A stretch of 64,000 nt of DNA from Streptomyces griseoincarnatus (GTDB taxonomy: Bacteria; Actinomycetota; Actinomycetes; Streptomycetales; Streptomycetaceae). Positions 16,350-23,209 of the stretch are shown here, in pieces. Numbering within the stretch: position 1 is the stretch's first letter; every line of letters starts with the position of its first letter. A model generated the notes under the pieces. That model saw nothing but the letters and a program-made list of their open reading frames with translations, had not been told where the DNA came from and made no database searches. The stretch covers positions 186,001 through 250,000 of the forward strand of contig BMTH01000007.1 in the NCBI GenBank assembly GCA_014649575.1. The letters run 5' to 3'. A program made the translations under genes and the position numbers.

Positions 16350-16542
16350 GGCAGGTTCTCCCGGTTGGCTCCGCCGCCCGTCACGACCTCACGGTGGGGG
16401 TCCTCCCAGCTCGGGCGAGGCCGAGGGTCGAGGGAGGCTCGGCGGCGCGCACCACCTTACTGGCCATATCCGGCCCGTATCCCAGTACCGCCGGGGAAAC
16501 CCACACCGGACCATCACGCCCCTGGCACGGCGAAGTGGTACG

Positions 16543-16956
16543 TCACTTGCGAAGTCGGGCGGGGCCCCCGTCCGGTTGCCTCCCGGGCCCGAAGGTGGCA
16601 CAGATCACAGCCACGGCGATGCCACCGAGGAGGAAGAGGTAGGAGCCGCTGCCCGCGGCGAACAGGAAGTCGCCTTCCGGACGGCTGACCGTGAGCAGGA
16701 CGACGGTGATCATCCAGCCGGCGGCGACGGCGATCCCGCCGGACCGGCTCCGGATCAGCCGCGCCGCCCCGAGCACGGTCCCGGCCTCGCCGGCCAGGGC
16801 GAGCAGCAGCCCGCCGGGGAACCACGCGGGCTGGACCAGCGCCCCGGCGACGCCGACGAGGGCGCCGAGCACCAGCAGCCCGAGCAGCGCGGCGGCGCGC
16901 CCCGCGGACGGGGGGCGCAGGGGCTGCGCCATCAGGGGCGCGCGGTCGCCGCTCAT
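16543..16956 (-). CDS. small integral membrane protein (DUF6113-like)
   Basis: 137 residues with about four transmembrane helices: AAALLGLLVLGALVGVAGAL, FPGGLLLALAGEAGTVLGAA, GIAVAAGWMITVVLLTV and SYLFLLGGIAVAVICATF. The ATG overlaps the mshB stop by four bases, so it is translated with mshB. The same pairing is common in Streptomyces genomes. No function known. Confidence 0.82.
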   Translation of the reverse strand: MSGDRAPLMAQPLRPPSAGRAAALLGLLVLGALVGVAGALVQPAWFPGGLLLALAGEAGTVLGAARLIRSRSGGIAVAAGWMITVVLLTVSRPEGDFLFAAGSGSYLFLLGGIAVAVICATFGPGRQPDGGPARLRK

Positions 16957-17819
16957 GTCGTCTCTCCCGTGGCGACGCCCGCGAAGAGGTCGTCCTCACG
17001 GCCCGCGGGGCGCCCGCCGCGCACCAGCTCGTAGTACTCGGTGGTGAACAGCGGCTGCGCGAGCTCGTTGGACAGCACGAAGTACGGCTGGTCGGCGACG
17101 GTGATCTGGGTGGCGTGGGCGCGCATCGCGGCGGCCTTCGCGCCGGCGTACGCGGTGCCGTCGACGGCGGTGGTGATCCGCTCGTCGCCGACCACGCCGG
17201 GGACGTCCCGGACCGACGCCGCCTTGTCGAAGGGGAGGCCGGGCAGGTCGCGCTCCAGCCGGGCGAAGGCGTCCTCGGCCACGGAGCGCGGCACGCGGTT
17301 CCAGTAGACCTTGGGCACGTCCCAGCCGCGCCCGGCGGCCAGCTCGACGGCGCGCATGGCGACGCGGTGGGCCTGGATGTGGTCGGGGTGGCCGTAGCCG
17401 CCGTTGTCGTCGTAGGTGACCAGCACCTGCGGCCGCACATCGAGGATCACGTCGGCGAGCAGCCCGGCGGCCTGGTCGACGTCGGCCTGCCAGAAGCAGC
17501 CGGGGTCGTCGTTGTCGGGCAGCCCCATCATCCCGGAGTCGCTGTACCGCCCGGCCCCGCCGAGCAGCCGGAAGTCCGTGACACCGAGCGCCGCCATGGC
17601 CTCACGCAGCTCGCCCAGCCGGTGTCCGCCGAGGGCGGCGCCGCTCAGGTGCCGCAGCTCGGGCGGGATGACCTCACCACGCTCACCGAGGGTGCAGGTG
17701 ACCAGCGTCACGTGGCCGCCCTCGGCCGCGTGGCGCGCCATGGTCGCGCCGTTGTTGATCGACTCGTCGTCCGGGTGCGCGTGCACCAGCATCAGACGCC
17801 GCTCGGGCAGTTCCGTCAT
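16953..17819 (-). CDS. mshB: mycothiol biosynthesis deacetylase MshB
   Basis: 288 residues. The zinc-binding AHPDDE motif of the PIG-L/LmbE family is at residues 14-19 and the third ligand lies in GYGHPDHIQAH near residue 147. MshB removes acetate from GlcNAc-inositol in the synthesis of mycothiol, the actinobacterial low-molecular-weight thiol. Family traits such as the start of the mature fold (RRLMLVHAHPDDESINNG) and the C-terminal FTTEYYELVRG agree with MshB rather than the mycothiol conjugate amidase Mca. Coupled to the downstream membrane protein. Confidence 0.92.
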   Translation of the reverse strand: MTELPERRLMLVHAHPDDESINNGATMARHAAEGGHVTLVTCTLGERGEVIPPELRHLSGAALGGHRLGELREAMAALGVTDFRLLGGAGRYSDSGMMGLPDNDDPGCFWQADVDQAAGLLADVILDVRPQVLVTYDDNGGYGHPDHIQAHRVAMRAVELAAGRGWDVPKVYWNRVPRSVAEDAFARLERDLPGLPFDKAASVRDVPGVVGDERITTAVDGTAYAGAKAAAMRAHATQITVADQPYFVLSNELAQPLFTTEYYELVRGGRPAGREDDLFAGVATGETT

Positions 17820-17829
17820 GCGCCCAACC

Positions 17830-18408
17830 CTATGTGGCGCGGGGCTCTCGCGCGGGCCCCGTCCGACCGCGCAGGGTGCGGGCCCAGGGGGCGTCGACGG
17901 CGGCGGCGTCGATCGCCACCAGCACGTTGCTGAGCAGTGCGTCCGCGAAGTAGCGGCGGATCTGCTCGTCGGAGGCGCCGGACACGGCGCGGAGGTACTC
18001 GACCTGCTTGGCATAGCACCGGCGCACGGCCTCGCCGATGCCGGGCTCGGTCGCGCAGCCCTGGGCGTGCATGAGGATCATCAGCACGTCCCGGTCGCCG
18101 ATGACCTCGTCGTACGCGGCGGTCAGCGCGTCGACGACGGCCTGCGGGTCGGTGGTGCGCACGGAGGCCGCCGCGGTGGCGGCGGCCTCACGCAGCCGGT
18201 CCGAGCAATGGTCGACCAGGGCGACGAACAGCGCCTCCTTGTCCTTGAACAGCCGGTACAGGTACCCCTGCGAGATGCCGGCCGCCTTGGCGACGTCCGT
18301 CGTGGAGGTTCCGTAGTAGCCCCGGGCGGCGAACGTCCTGATGGCCGTCCGCATGACCGTGGCCCGGCGCTCGTCGGCGGTGGAGCGCTGCCGCGTCCTG
18401 GTTTCCAT
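17830..18408 (-). CDS. TetR-family transcriptional regulator
   Basis: 192 residues. The helix-turn-helix is TTDVAKAAGISQGYLYRLFKD near residues 38-58, after the helix IRTFAARGYYG; the C-terminal part is a variable ligand-binding domain. The ATG giving METRTRQRST is chosen because a 20-bp operator abuts it; a further ATG 36 bases upstream would place the operator inside the gene. No ribosome-binding site precedes the chosen start, so the transcript may be leaderless. It probably represses itself and the adjacent SnoaL-like gene. Ends ten bases before mshB. Confidence 0.9.
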   Translation of the reverse strand: METRTRQRSTADERRATVMRTAIRTFAARGYYGTSTTDVAKAAGISQGYLYRLFKDKEALFVALVDHCSDRLREAAATAAASVRTTDPQAVVDALTAAYDEVIGDRDVLMILMHAQGCATEPGIGEAVRRCYAKQVEYLRAVSGASDEQIRRYFADALLSNVLVAIDAAAVDAPWARTLRGRTGPAREPRAT

Positions 18409-18428
18409 GGAAGTAATCAACCACTTCC
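18409..18428. promoter_or_regulatory. TetR operator copy 1 (abuts regulator start)
   Basis: GGAAGTAATCAACCACTTCC, an imperfect dyad immediately upstream of the TetR ATG. It matches two further copies at 18933 and 19028. An overlapping dyad, CCACTT-N6-AAGTGG (18421-18438), continues upstream. Confidence 0.65.
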
Positions 18429-18460
18429 AAGAAAGTGGCGTCAAAGCTTCCGCCGTGGGC

Positions 18461-18907
18461 TCAGTCTCGGCTGAACGCCGTGACCATGTCGTCGGCGGAG
18501 CCGAGGGCCTCCATCGCGACCAGCGGGTTCCAGTAGTCGACGTACCGGCTGATCCTCCCGTCCCGGGTCTCCACGACCGAGATGTACGTCTGGTCGTACG
18601 GCCGCCCGGTCTCCAGGGCGACGCCCTCGCACCGCAGTTCGGCGATGACGAGGGTCGGGTCGACGGTCTCGTGGATCCGCACGTCCTTCATCTCGATGCG
18701 GAACGCCTTGGGGAAGTTGGCCATGTGCGCACGCAGTTCGTCGCGGCCCTGGAGCCGGGTGGGGTAGCCGGGCGGCGCGTACGGGAACTCGAGGACGCCG
18801 TCCTCGGTGAAGAGTGCCGCCCACTCGTCGGCCCGGCCGGAGGTGAGGTGGTCGAGGTGGTCGAGGAAGGCCTGGCGGGCGACGGCGCGGGTGGGAGTGT
18901 GGGTCAT
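18461..18907 (-). CDS. SnoaL-like/nuclear transport factor 2-fold protein
   Basis: 148 residues with the cone-shaped NTF2-like pattern: AFLDHLDHLTSGRADEWAAL, FTEDGVLEFPYAPPG, and later VVETRDGRISRYVDYWNPL, the strand pattern of SnoaL-type proteins. Members act as small isomerases, cyclases or ligand-binding proteins; no catalytic residues can be named here. It lies between two operator copies of the neighbouring TetR regulator, which points to a role in handling that regulator's ligand. ATG start with a weak ribosome-binding site. Confidence 0.78.
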   Translation of the reverse strand: MTHTPTRAVARQAFLDHLDHLTSGRADEWAALFTEDGVLEFPYAPPGYPTRLQGRDELRAHMANFPKAFRIEMKDVRIHETVDPTLVIAELRCEGVALETGRPYDQTYISVVETRDGRISRYVDYWNPLVAMEALGSADDMVTAFSRD

Positions 18908-18932
18908 GACTGGAGTTCCATTCCGGTGACAT

Positions 18933-18952
18933 GTAAGCGGTTAATCACTTAC
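18933..18952. promoter_or_regulatory. TetR operator copy 2 (SnoaL-like gene promoter)
   Basis: GTAAGCGGTTAATCACTTAC; its reverse complement aligns with copy 1 in 15 of 20 positions. It lies 26 bases upstream of the SnoaL-like ATG and would overlap the -10 region of a promoter with TTGTCT as -35. Confidence 0.65.
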
Positions 18953-18970
18953 TTGGCTACCAAAGACAAG

Positions 18971-18990
18971 CCCCGTCAAGGCTGACGGGG
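18971..18990 (-). terminator. terminator of Uma2-like gene
   Basis: CCCCGTCA (18971-18978) pairs with TGACGGGG (18983-18990) over a 4-base loop. On the minus strand it is followed by TTGTCTTT, giving a classical intrinsic terminator for the gene ending at 19058. Confidence 0.7.
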
Positions 18991-19027
18991 ACTGGCGCAT
19001 GAGGGATCCGCCATGATCAGCGGATGG

Positions 19028-19047
19028 ATAAGTAATAGACCACTTAC
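19028..19047. promoter_or_regulatory. TetR operator copy 3
   Basis: ATAAGTAATAGACCACTTAC matches copy 1 in 16 of 20 positions. It lies 10 bases beyond the Uma2-like stop and 95 bp from copy 2, about nine helical turns. Confidence 0.55.
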
Positions 19048-19057
19048 ATATGACCGG

Positions 19058-19681
19058 TCAACCGCTCGAAGGGTCCTGACCGCTCTCATCGTCGCGGTAG
19101 CGCGGCAGGCCGTCCGTGGGGATGGTCCATTCGCCGATGGTGACGTCCTCGCCGTAGACGAAGTCCTTGCGGGTGGCGTAGCGGGGACCGTCGGGGGTCG
19201 CGTGGATGTCCGTGAAGACGGCGCCGGTGCCGGTGCGGGGATCGAAGATGACGTAGACCGGGATGCCGAGCAACGCGTAGTCGCGCATCTTGCCCACCCA
19301 GTCGTTCTCCGGGTTGGAGCGGGAGACGACCTCGACGGCTGCGTGGACCGTACGAGGGTCGATGGATCCTTCGACGTCGAGATCTTCCCAGGCGATCACC
19401 ATCACATCCGGGTGCCGCATGATGCCCTCGGGCTCGCCCTCTACGTCGGGAGTGCCGTTGTGGGCCAGCAACTCGTCCGGCATGACCCTTTCCAGACGGC
19501 GGCTGACGTGCGCGGCCGTAACCTCGTGCGGGCCCCCCGGCGACATCATGTCGTGCACGATCCCTTCCTTGGTGACCTCGAATTTCCCGGGGAGGGTGTC
19601 GTCGAGCGACTGCACGACGTCCCTCATGGCCCGGTACTGGGGCGAACTGTCGCGCCGAGCGTCGTCGGGTGCGATGGTCAT
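19058..19681 (-). CDS. Uma2-family (DUF820) putative restriction endonuclease-fold protein
   Basis: 207 residues. The PD-(D/E)xK-like pattern is visible: HPDVMVIAWEDL (Asp), then AAVEVVSRSNPENDWVGKMR (Glu and Lys) and YALLGIPVYVIFDP. Uma2 proteins are abundant in streptomycetes and cyanobacteria; they have a nuclease fold but no established function. ATG is preceded by GGAGGAG at eight bases; an ATG 36 bases upstream lacks this. Ends in a hairpin terminator. Not part of a recognisable restriction system here. Confidence 0.85.
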   Translation of the reverse strand: MTIAPDDARRDSSPQYRAMRDVVQSLDDTLPGKFEVTKEGIVHDMMSPGGPHEVTAAHVSRRLERVMPDELLAHNGTPDVEGEPEGIMRHPDVMVIAWEDLDVEGSIDPRTVHAAVEVVSRSNPENDWVGKMRDYALLGIPVYVIFDPRTGTGAVFTDIHATPDGPRYATRKDFVYGEDVTIGEWTIPTDGLPRYRDDESGQDPSSG

Positions 19682-19734
19682 GGCGCTCGCTCCTCCGTGG
19701 TCTGTGCCCAGGGGCAAGGATCGTCACATTCATG

Positions 19735-20627
19735 CTAGGCGGCCTCCTGAAGGTCGGTTCGGCAGTCGCGGCAGTGGGTCGTGGGGGCGGGTGCGCGGAA
19801 GGCGCGGTCGCAGCCGTCGCAGTTCCGGAGCGGGTAGCGGACGGGCGGCGGCGGGGCGGCGGCCTGCGCCCGGAACGGGCCGGCGGCGGGAGCTGTGAGG
19901 CGAGGCGGTGGGCCAGCAGGGCTGCCGGGCGCCGCACTCCCTCGGGCGGGAGGTCGACCGTCAGGGCTCTGCGTACGGCCGCTGGAGCCACGTCGCGTTC
20001 GAGCCACGCCGCGACGCCGGGTGCCAGGTGGGCGGTGTCGTCGGCCGAGAGGAGCAGGCGGGAGTCGTGGCGGCGCAGGTCCGTCAGGAGGTCGGTGGCG
20101 GCCTGGAGGATCCCGGGACCGGAGTACGCGGGACGCGGCACGGCGGGGAGCGCCTTGCGTGCAGGCTTCTTGCGCGGTGCGTGCGGCAGGTGCGGTGCGG
20201 GCGTCGTGCTCTCCCGGCACGGCTGCTCCGTCTGCTGCCGCACTGCGGCCGGCTGGTTGCAGGAGATCGTGCGGGTGACGATGCGGCCGGAGGACGTGCG
20301 GACGCGTTCCCGCCGCAGACAGCCGTGCGACTCCAACTCCCGCAGAGCGGCGGCGATACGGGTCGCTCCCTCGGGGAAGCGCGCAGCGAGGGTCTTGATG
20401 TCGGCAGGGGCGCCCTTCGGCAGGGACTGGAGGTGGGTGCCGAGGCCGATGGCGAGGAGCGACAGCTCCGGGTGCTGGGCCAGGTGGTTGCCGATCACCA
20501 CGAAGCGGGTGGTGTGGCGGGTGTTGTCGTGCTGGAGCCCGCCGGTGCGGTGGGCCCGGCCGGGGTGCGTGTTGCCTGCAACCCGGACGTGGGCGCGCGG
20601 GGGCGCGCTAGGGTTCTGCGTATCCAT
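19735..20627 (-). pseudogene. helix-turn-helix protein gene, apparently frameshifted
   Basis: The first ~230 codons, starting at ATG 20627 (MDTQNPSAPPRAHVRVAGN), encode a winged-helix protein: FVVIGNHLAQHPELSLLAIG, DIKTLAARFPEGATRIAAAL, LESHGCLRRERVRTSSGRIV. This frame continues past 19900 as arginine/threonine-rich nonsense. Another frame from about 19905 to 19735 encodes NCDGCDRAFRAP and THCRDCRTDLQEAA, a CxxC...CxxC zinc ribbon that normally ends this protein family. A one-base loss in the run of CCG triplets near 19890-19900 would explain the switch. Upstream of 20627 the frame stays open, but the family begins here. Confidence 0.65.
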
Positions 20628-20866
20628 CAGGAAGGTCCGTTCTTCCTCGGTGGTCAGGCCCTCGCATTGGGATTGCCGTCCCGGCGGGGGCCGTCTCATG
20701 TCTGCGGTCGTGGTGGGGCGTTGTGCGTTGCCCTGCGCTGAGCGTCGGGCCTGGACGGCGAGGAAATCCAGCCAGTTCGACACGGTTCACCCGCCCGAGT
20801 GAGCGGGATCGCGGGCGGGAGGGGTGGGGCTTGGCGGGGTGCTTTCTCCCGGAGTTTCTTGGTCTC

Positions 20867-21340
20867 TCAGCCGCCGACGTCACCGAAGCGCGAAGTTCCG
20901 CGTTCCGGTGCCAGTGTGAGGTCGATCTCCGCCCACACCGTCTTACGGGGGTGGCGGCCCTCGGCGACTCCCCACCGATCGGCGAGCGCGTCCACCAGGA
21001 ACAGCCCGCGGCCCGACTCGGCGACACCGTCCGGCTCGCGCAGCACCGGCCGGCGGTCGCCGCGCGTGTCGGTGACCTCGATGCGGAGCGTGGCTCCCAC
21101 CACGTACAGCGTCAGCCGGAAGCTGCGGCCGGGCACGCGGCCGTGCGTGGCGGCGTTGGCGGCCAGTTCGGCGACGACCTGGCCGGCCGTCTCGTACGGG
21201 ACCTCCCAGCTCCGCAGCGCGTCCACCGCGAGCAGCCGCGCGAGGCGCGCTCCCCGCGCGGTCGACGACAACAGCACGCTGACGTGCCGCACTTGGCCGT
21301 CGGGGCGCATGGTCCCCGTGAGGGCGATTTTCTGATTCAC
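20867..21340 (-). CDS. ATP-binding protein (RsbW-like HATPase)
   Basis: 157 residues. N box VVAELAANAATHGRVPG, G1 VTDTRGDRRP, and G2 ESGRGLFLVDALADRWG are those of anti-sigma-factor-type histidine kinase-like ATPases. Such single-domain proteins are numerous in Streptomyces and sit next to XRE and DUF397 genes, as here (divergent, 150 bp). They may act as serine kinases or partner-switching regulators. GTG start giving NQKIALTGTMRPDG; an internal ATG at 21310 is a weaker alternative. Confidence 0.85.
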   Translation of the reverse strand: MNQKIALTGTMRPDGQVRHVSVLLSSTARGARLARLLAVDALRSWEVPYETAGQVVAELAANAATHGRVPGRSFRLTLYVVGATLRIEVTDTRGDRRPVLREPDGVAESGRGLFLVDALADRWGVAEGRHPRKTVWAEIDLTLAPERGTSRFGDVGG

Positions 21341-21492
21341 GTGACTCAGCGTGGCCGAACGGCCGTACCGTGATGAGTGATCGCAGCGCTGCGTAGAGTG
21401 ACCGTCCACTGCTTGTCCGGGGGTGTCCGGACTGTCGGCCGGACCCGCGCGGCATCCGCGATCACGGAACGGCACCACGGAGGGGCACGCGC

Positions 21493-22377
21493 ATGTCGGT
21501 GAACGGTGAGGCGGTACGGGTCGGTCCCGGTACGGGCCGGGCGGACGAGCCGGGCTGGGAGGTGGACCCGGACGACGACTGGGCGCTGGCCGTGGTGGCC
21601 ACCGTGGGACGTCAGTTGAAGCTGCGGCGGGAGGCCGTGGGCATGCGCGTGCCCGAGTTCGCGGTGGCGGTCGGGTACGGCGAGGACCTCGTCTACAAGA
21701 TCGAGAGCGGCAGGCGGATCCCCCGCCCCGAGTACTTGGACACGGCGGACGAGATCCTGAGGGCGGGCGGCCTCGTCGCGGCGATGAAGGAGGACGTGAG
21801 GAAGGTCCGGTACCCGAAGAAGGTGCGGGATCTCGCGCAGATGGAGGCGCGGGCGGTGGAGCTTCAGCTCTACGATCCGCTCCACATCCACGGCCTGTTG
21901 CAGACGCCCGAGTACGCGCGAGCCCTGTTGTCCATGCGGCGACCGGCGTACTCGGCCGAGGAGGTGGAGCGGTTCGCCTCGGCGCGCGCGGCCCGCCGTG
22001 CGGTCTTCGACCGTGATCCCGCGCCGGAACTCGGCTTCATCCTGGAGGAGTGGACGCTTCGGCGTCCCCTGGGCGGGAGGGAGGTACTGCGCGCGCAGCT
22101 GGAACACCTGCTGACCGTCGCGGTGTTGCCCACCGTCGAGCTCCAAGTGATGCCGACCGATCGGCAGGAGCACGCCGGAGTGGACGGCGGCATCGAGATG
22201 CTGAAGTTCGCGGACGGTACGGCGGTCGGACGCTCACCGGCCGTGGCCGGCGGCCGAGCGGTGTCGGACCTGCGGCAGCTCCGTATTCTTGAGCTGCGTT
22301 ACGGCATCATCCGCGCTCAGGCACTGACACCGCGCGAGTCCATCGCCTTCGTCGAAGATCTGCTGGGGGAGACATGA
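21493..22377 (+). CDS. XRE-family regulator with DUF5753 domain
   Basis: 294 residues. Helix-turn-helix: LKLRREAVGMRVPEFAVAVG through DLVYKIESGRRIP (residues 40-75). The remaining ~180 residues are the DUF5753 ligand-binding-like domain (LYDPLHIHGLLQTPEYARAL and the MPTDRQEHAGVDGGIEML segment). These regulators pair with DUF397 proteins throughout Streptomyces (BldB/WhiJ-type cassettes) and affect development and secondary metabolism. GGAGGGG precedes the ATG. The stop overlaps the DUF397 start. Confidence 0.9.
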   Translation: MSVNGEAVRVGPGTGRADEPGWEVDPDDDWALAVVATVGRQLKLRREAVGMRVPEFAVAVGYGEDLVYKIESGRRIPRPEYLDTADEILRAGGLVAAMKEDVRKVRYPKKVRDLAQMEARAVELQLYDPLHIHGLLQTPEYARALLSMRRPAYSAEEVERFASARAARRAVFDRDPAPELGFILEEWTLRRPLGGREVLRAQLEHLLTVAVLPTVELQVMPTDRQEHAGVDGGIEMLKFADGTAVGRSPAVAGGRAVSDLRQLRILELRYGIIRAQALTPRESIAFVEDLLGET

Positions 22378-22580
22378 TCCGGAGCACGCCCTGCGACCTC
22401 GTGTGGTTCAAAAGCAGTTACAGCAGCGGCAGCGAGGGCGACTCCTGCGTCGAGATCGCCACGGAACCCGCCACCGTCCACGTCCGCGACTCCAAGAATG
22501 CCGACGGCCCCCGCCTCGCCTTCACCCCGGCCGCCTGGGCCGGCTTTCTCACCTCCGTGGACCGCGATGGTCCGGCGTGA
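22374..22580 (+). CDS. DUF397 domain protein
   Basis: 68 residues, family length. Signature VWFKSSYSSGSEGDSCVEIA is followed by VHVRDSKNADGPRLAFTPAA and WAGFLTSV. DUF397 proteins are small partners of the adjacent XRE regulators and antagonise or modulate them. ATG overlaps the XRE stop; its own stop overlaps the GTG of the next gene, so all three genes are coupled. Confidence 0.93.
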   Translation: MIRSTPCDLVWFKSSYSSGSEGDSCVEIATEPATVHVRDSKNADGPRLAFTPAAWAGFLTSVDRDGPA

Positions 22581-23167
22581 GGTCGCTGCCGCGCAGGACC
22601 GGTGAGGCGTTCGGGCTTCTGCTCGTGTTCACGGTCGTGGGGCTCTCCCGTGTCTGGCCGCCGAAGTGGACGCTGAGGCGGATCGCCGCCTCGGCCAAGG
22701 TGCGGGCCGAGCGCGAGGCGGCCGAGGAGAAACTGCTCACCCGCGTGCGGGAGATCGAGGCGGGCGTGCCGTGGCTGCGGCCGCTCGACGTCGTGATCCG
22801 CGACGAGTGCGTCGACGTCCGCAGCAACCACATCAGCTTCTTCGGTGCGAGCCCGTCGAGGCGGCAGTCGATGACCTGCCGGATGTCCGCCTTCATCATC
22901 TTCTCCACGGACGGGGACCCCGAGGACGCCGCAGCGGAGATCCACCGCTCGTTCCCTCTGCCGGACGGTCTCTCCGCCGATGGGATTGCGGAGTCGCTGC
23001 ACTGGGACACGGACGAGCGGAAGGTCGCCCCCGATGTCGCTCCCAAGGCCGTACGGACTCGCGTCACCCGGCGCCACGGTGAGAAGTCCCTCGAGCAACT
23101 CCGCGAGGAGCACGGCGTCCTGTGCATGTGGGCCCTGTACGGGCAGGCGTACTTCACGGTCGTCTGA
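22577..23167 (+). CDS. unknown protein with one N-terminal membrane helix
   Basis: 196 residues from a GTG overlapping the DUF397 stop. One hydrophobic segment (AFGLLLVFTVVGLSRVWP) near residues 12-28 is followed by a charged helix (ASAKVRAEREAAEEKLLTRV). The remainder includes DVVIRDECVDVRSNHISFFG and FSTDGDPEDAAAEIHRSFPL and is predicted soluble. I do not recognise the family. Its strict coupling to XRE/DUF397 suggests co-regulation, possibly as the effector or sensor of the cassette. Confidence 0.75.
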   Translation: MRSLPRRTGEAFGLLLVFTVVGLSRVWPPKWTLRRIAASAKVRAEREAAEEKLLTRVREIEAGVPWLRPLDVVIRDECVDVRSNHISFFGASPSRRQSMTCRMSAFIIFSTDGDPEDAAAEIHRSFPLPDGLSADGIAESLHWDTDERKVAPDVAPKAVRTRVTRRHGEKSLEQLREEHGVLCMWALYGQAYFTVV

Positions 23168-23209
23168 GGTCTACACGGACAGACCCCCAGCTCCGGTCAT
23201 AATGCGCGG

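Noticed and set aside
13962..16688. Long plus-strand frame antisense to the VanW-like gene
   Set aside because: Low-complexity shadow of the Pro/Gly-rich real gene; no ribosome-binding site and no family motif.
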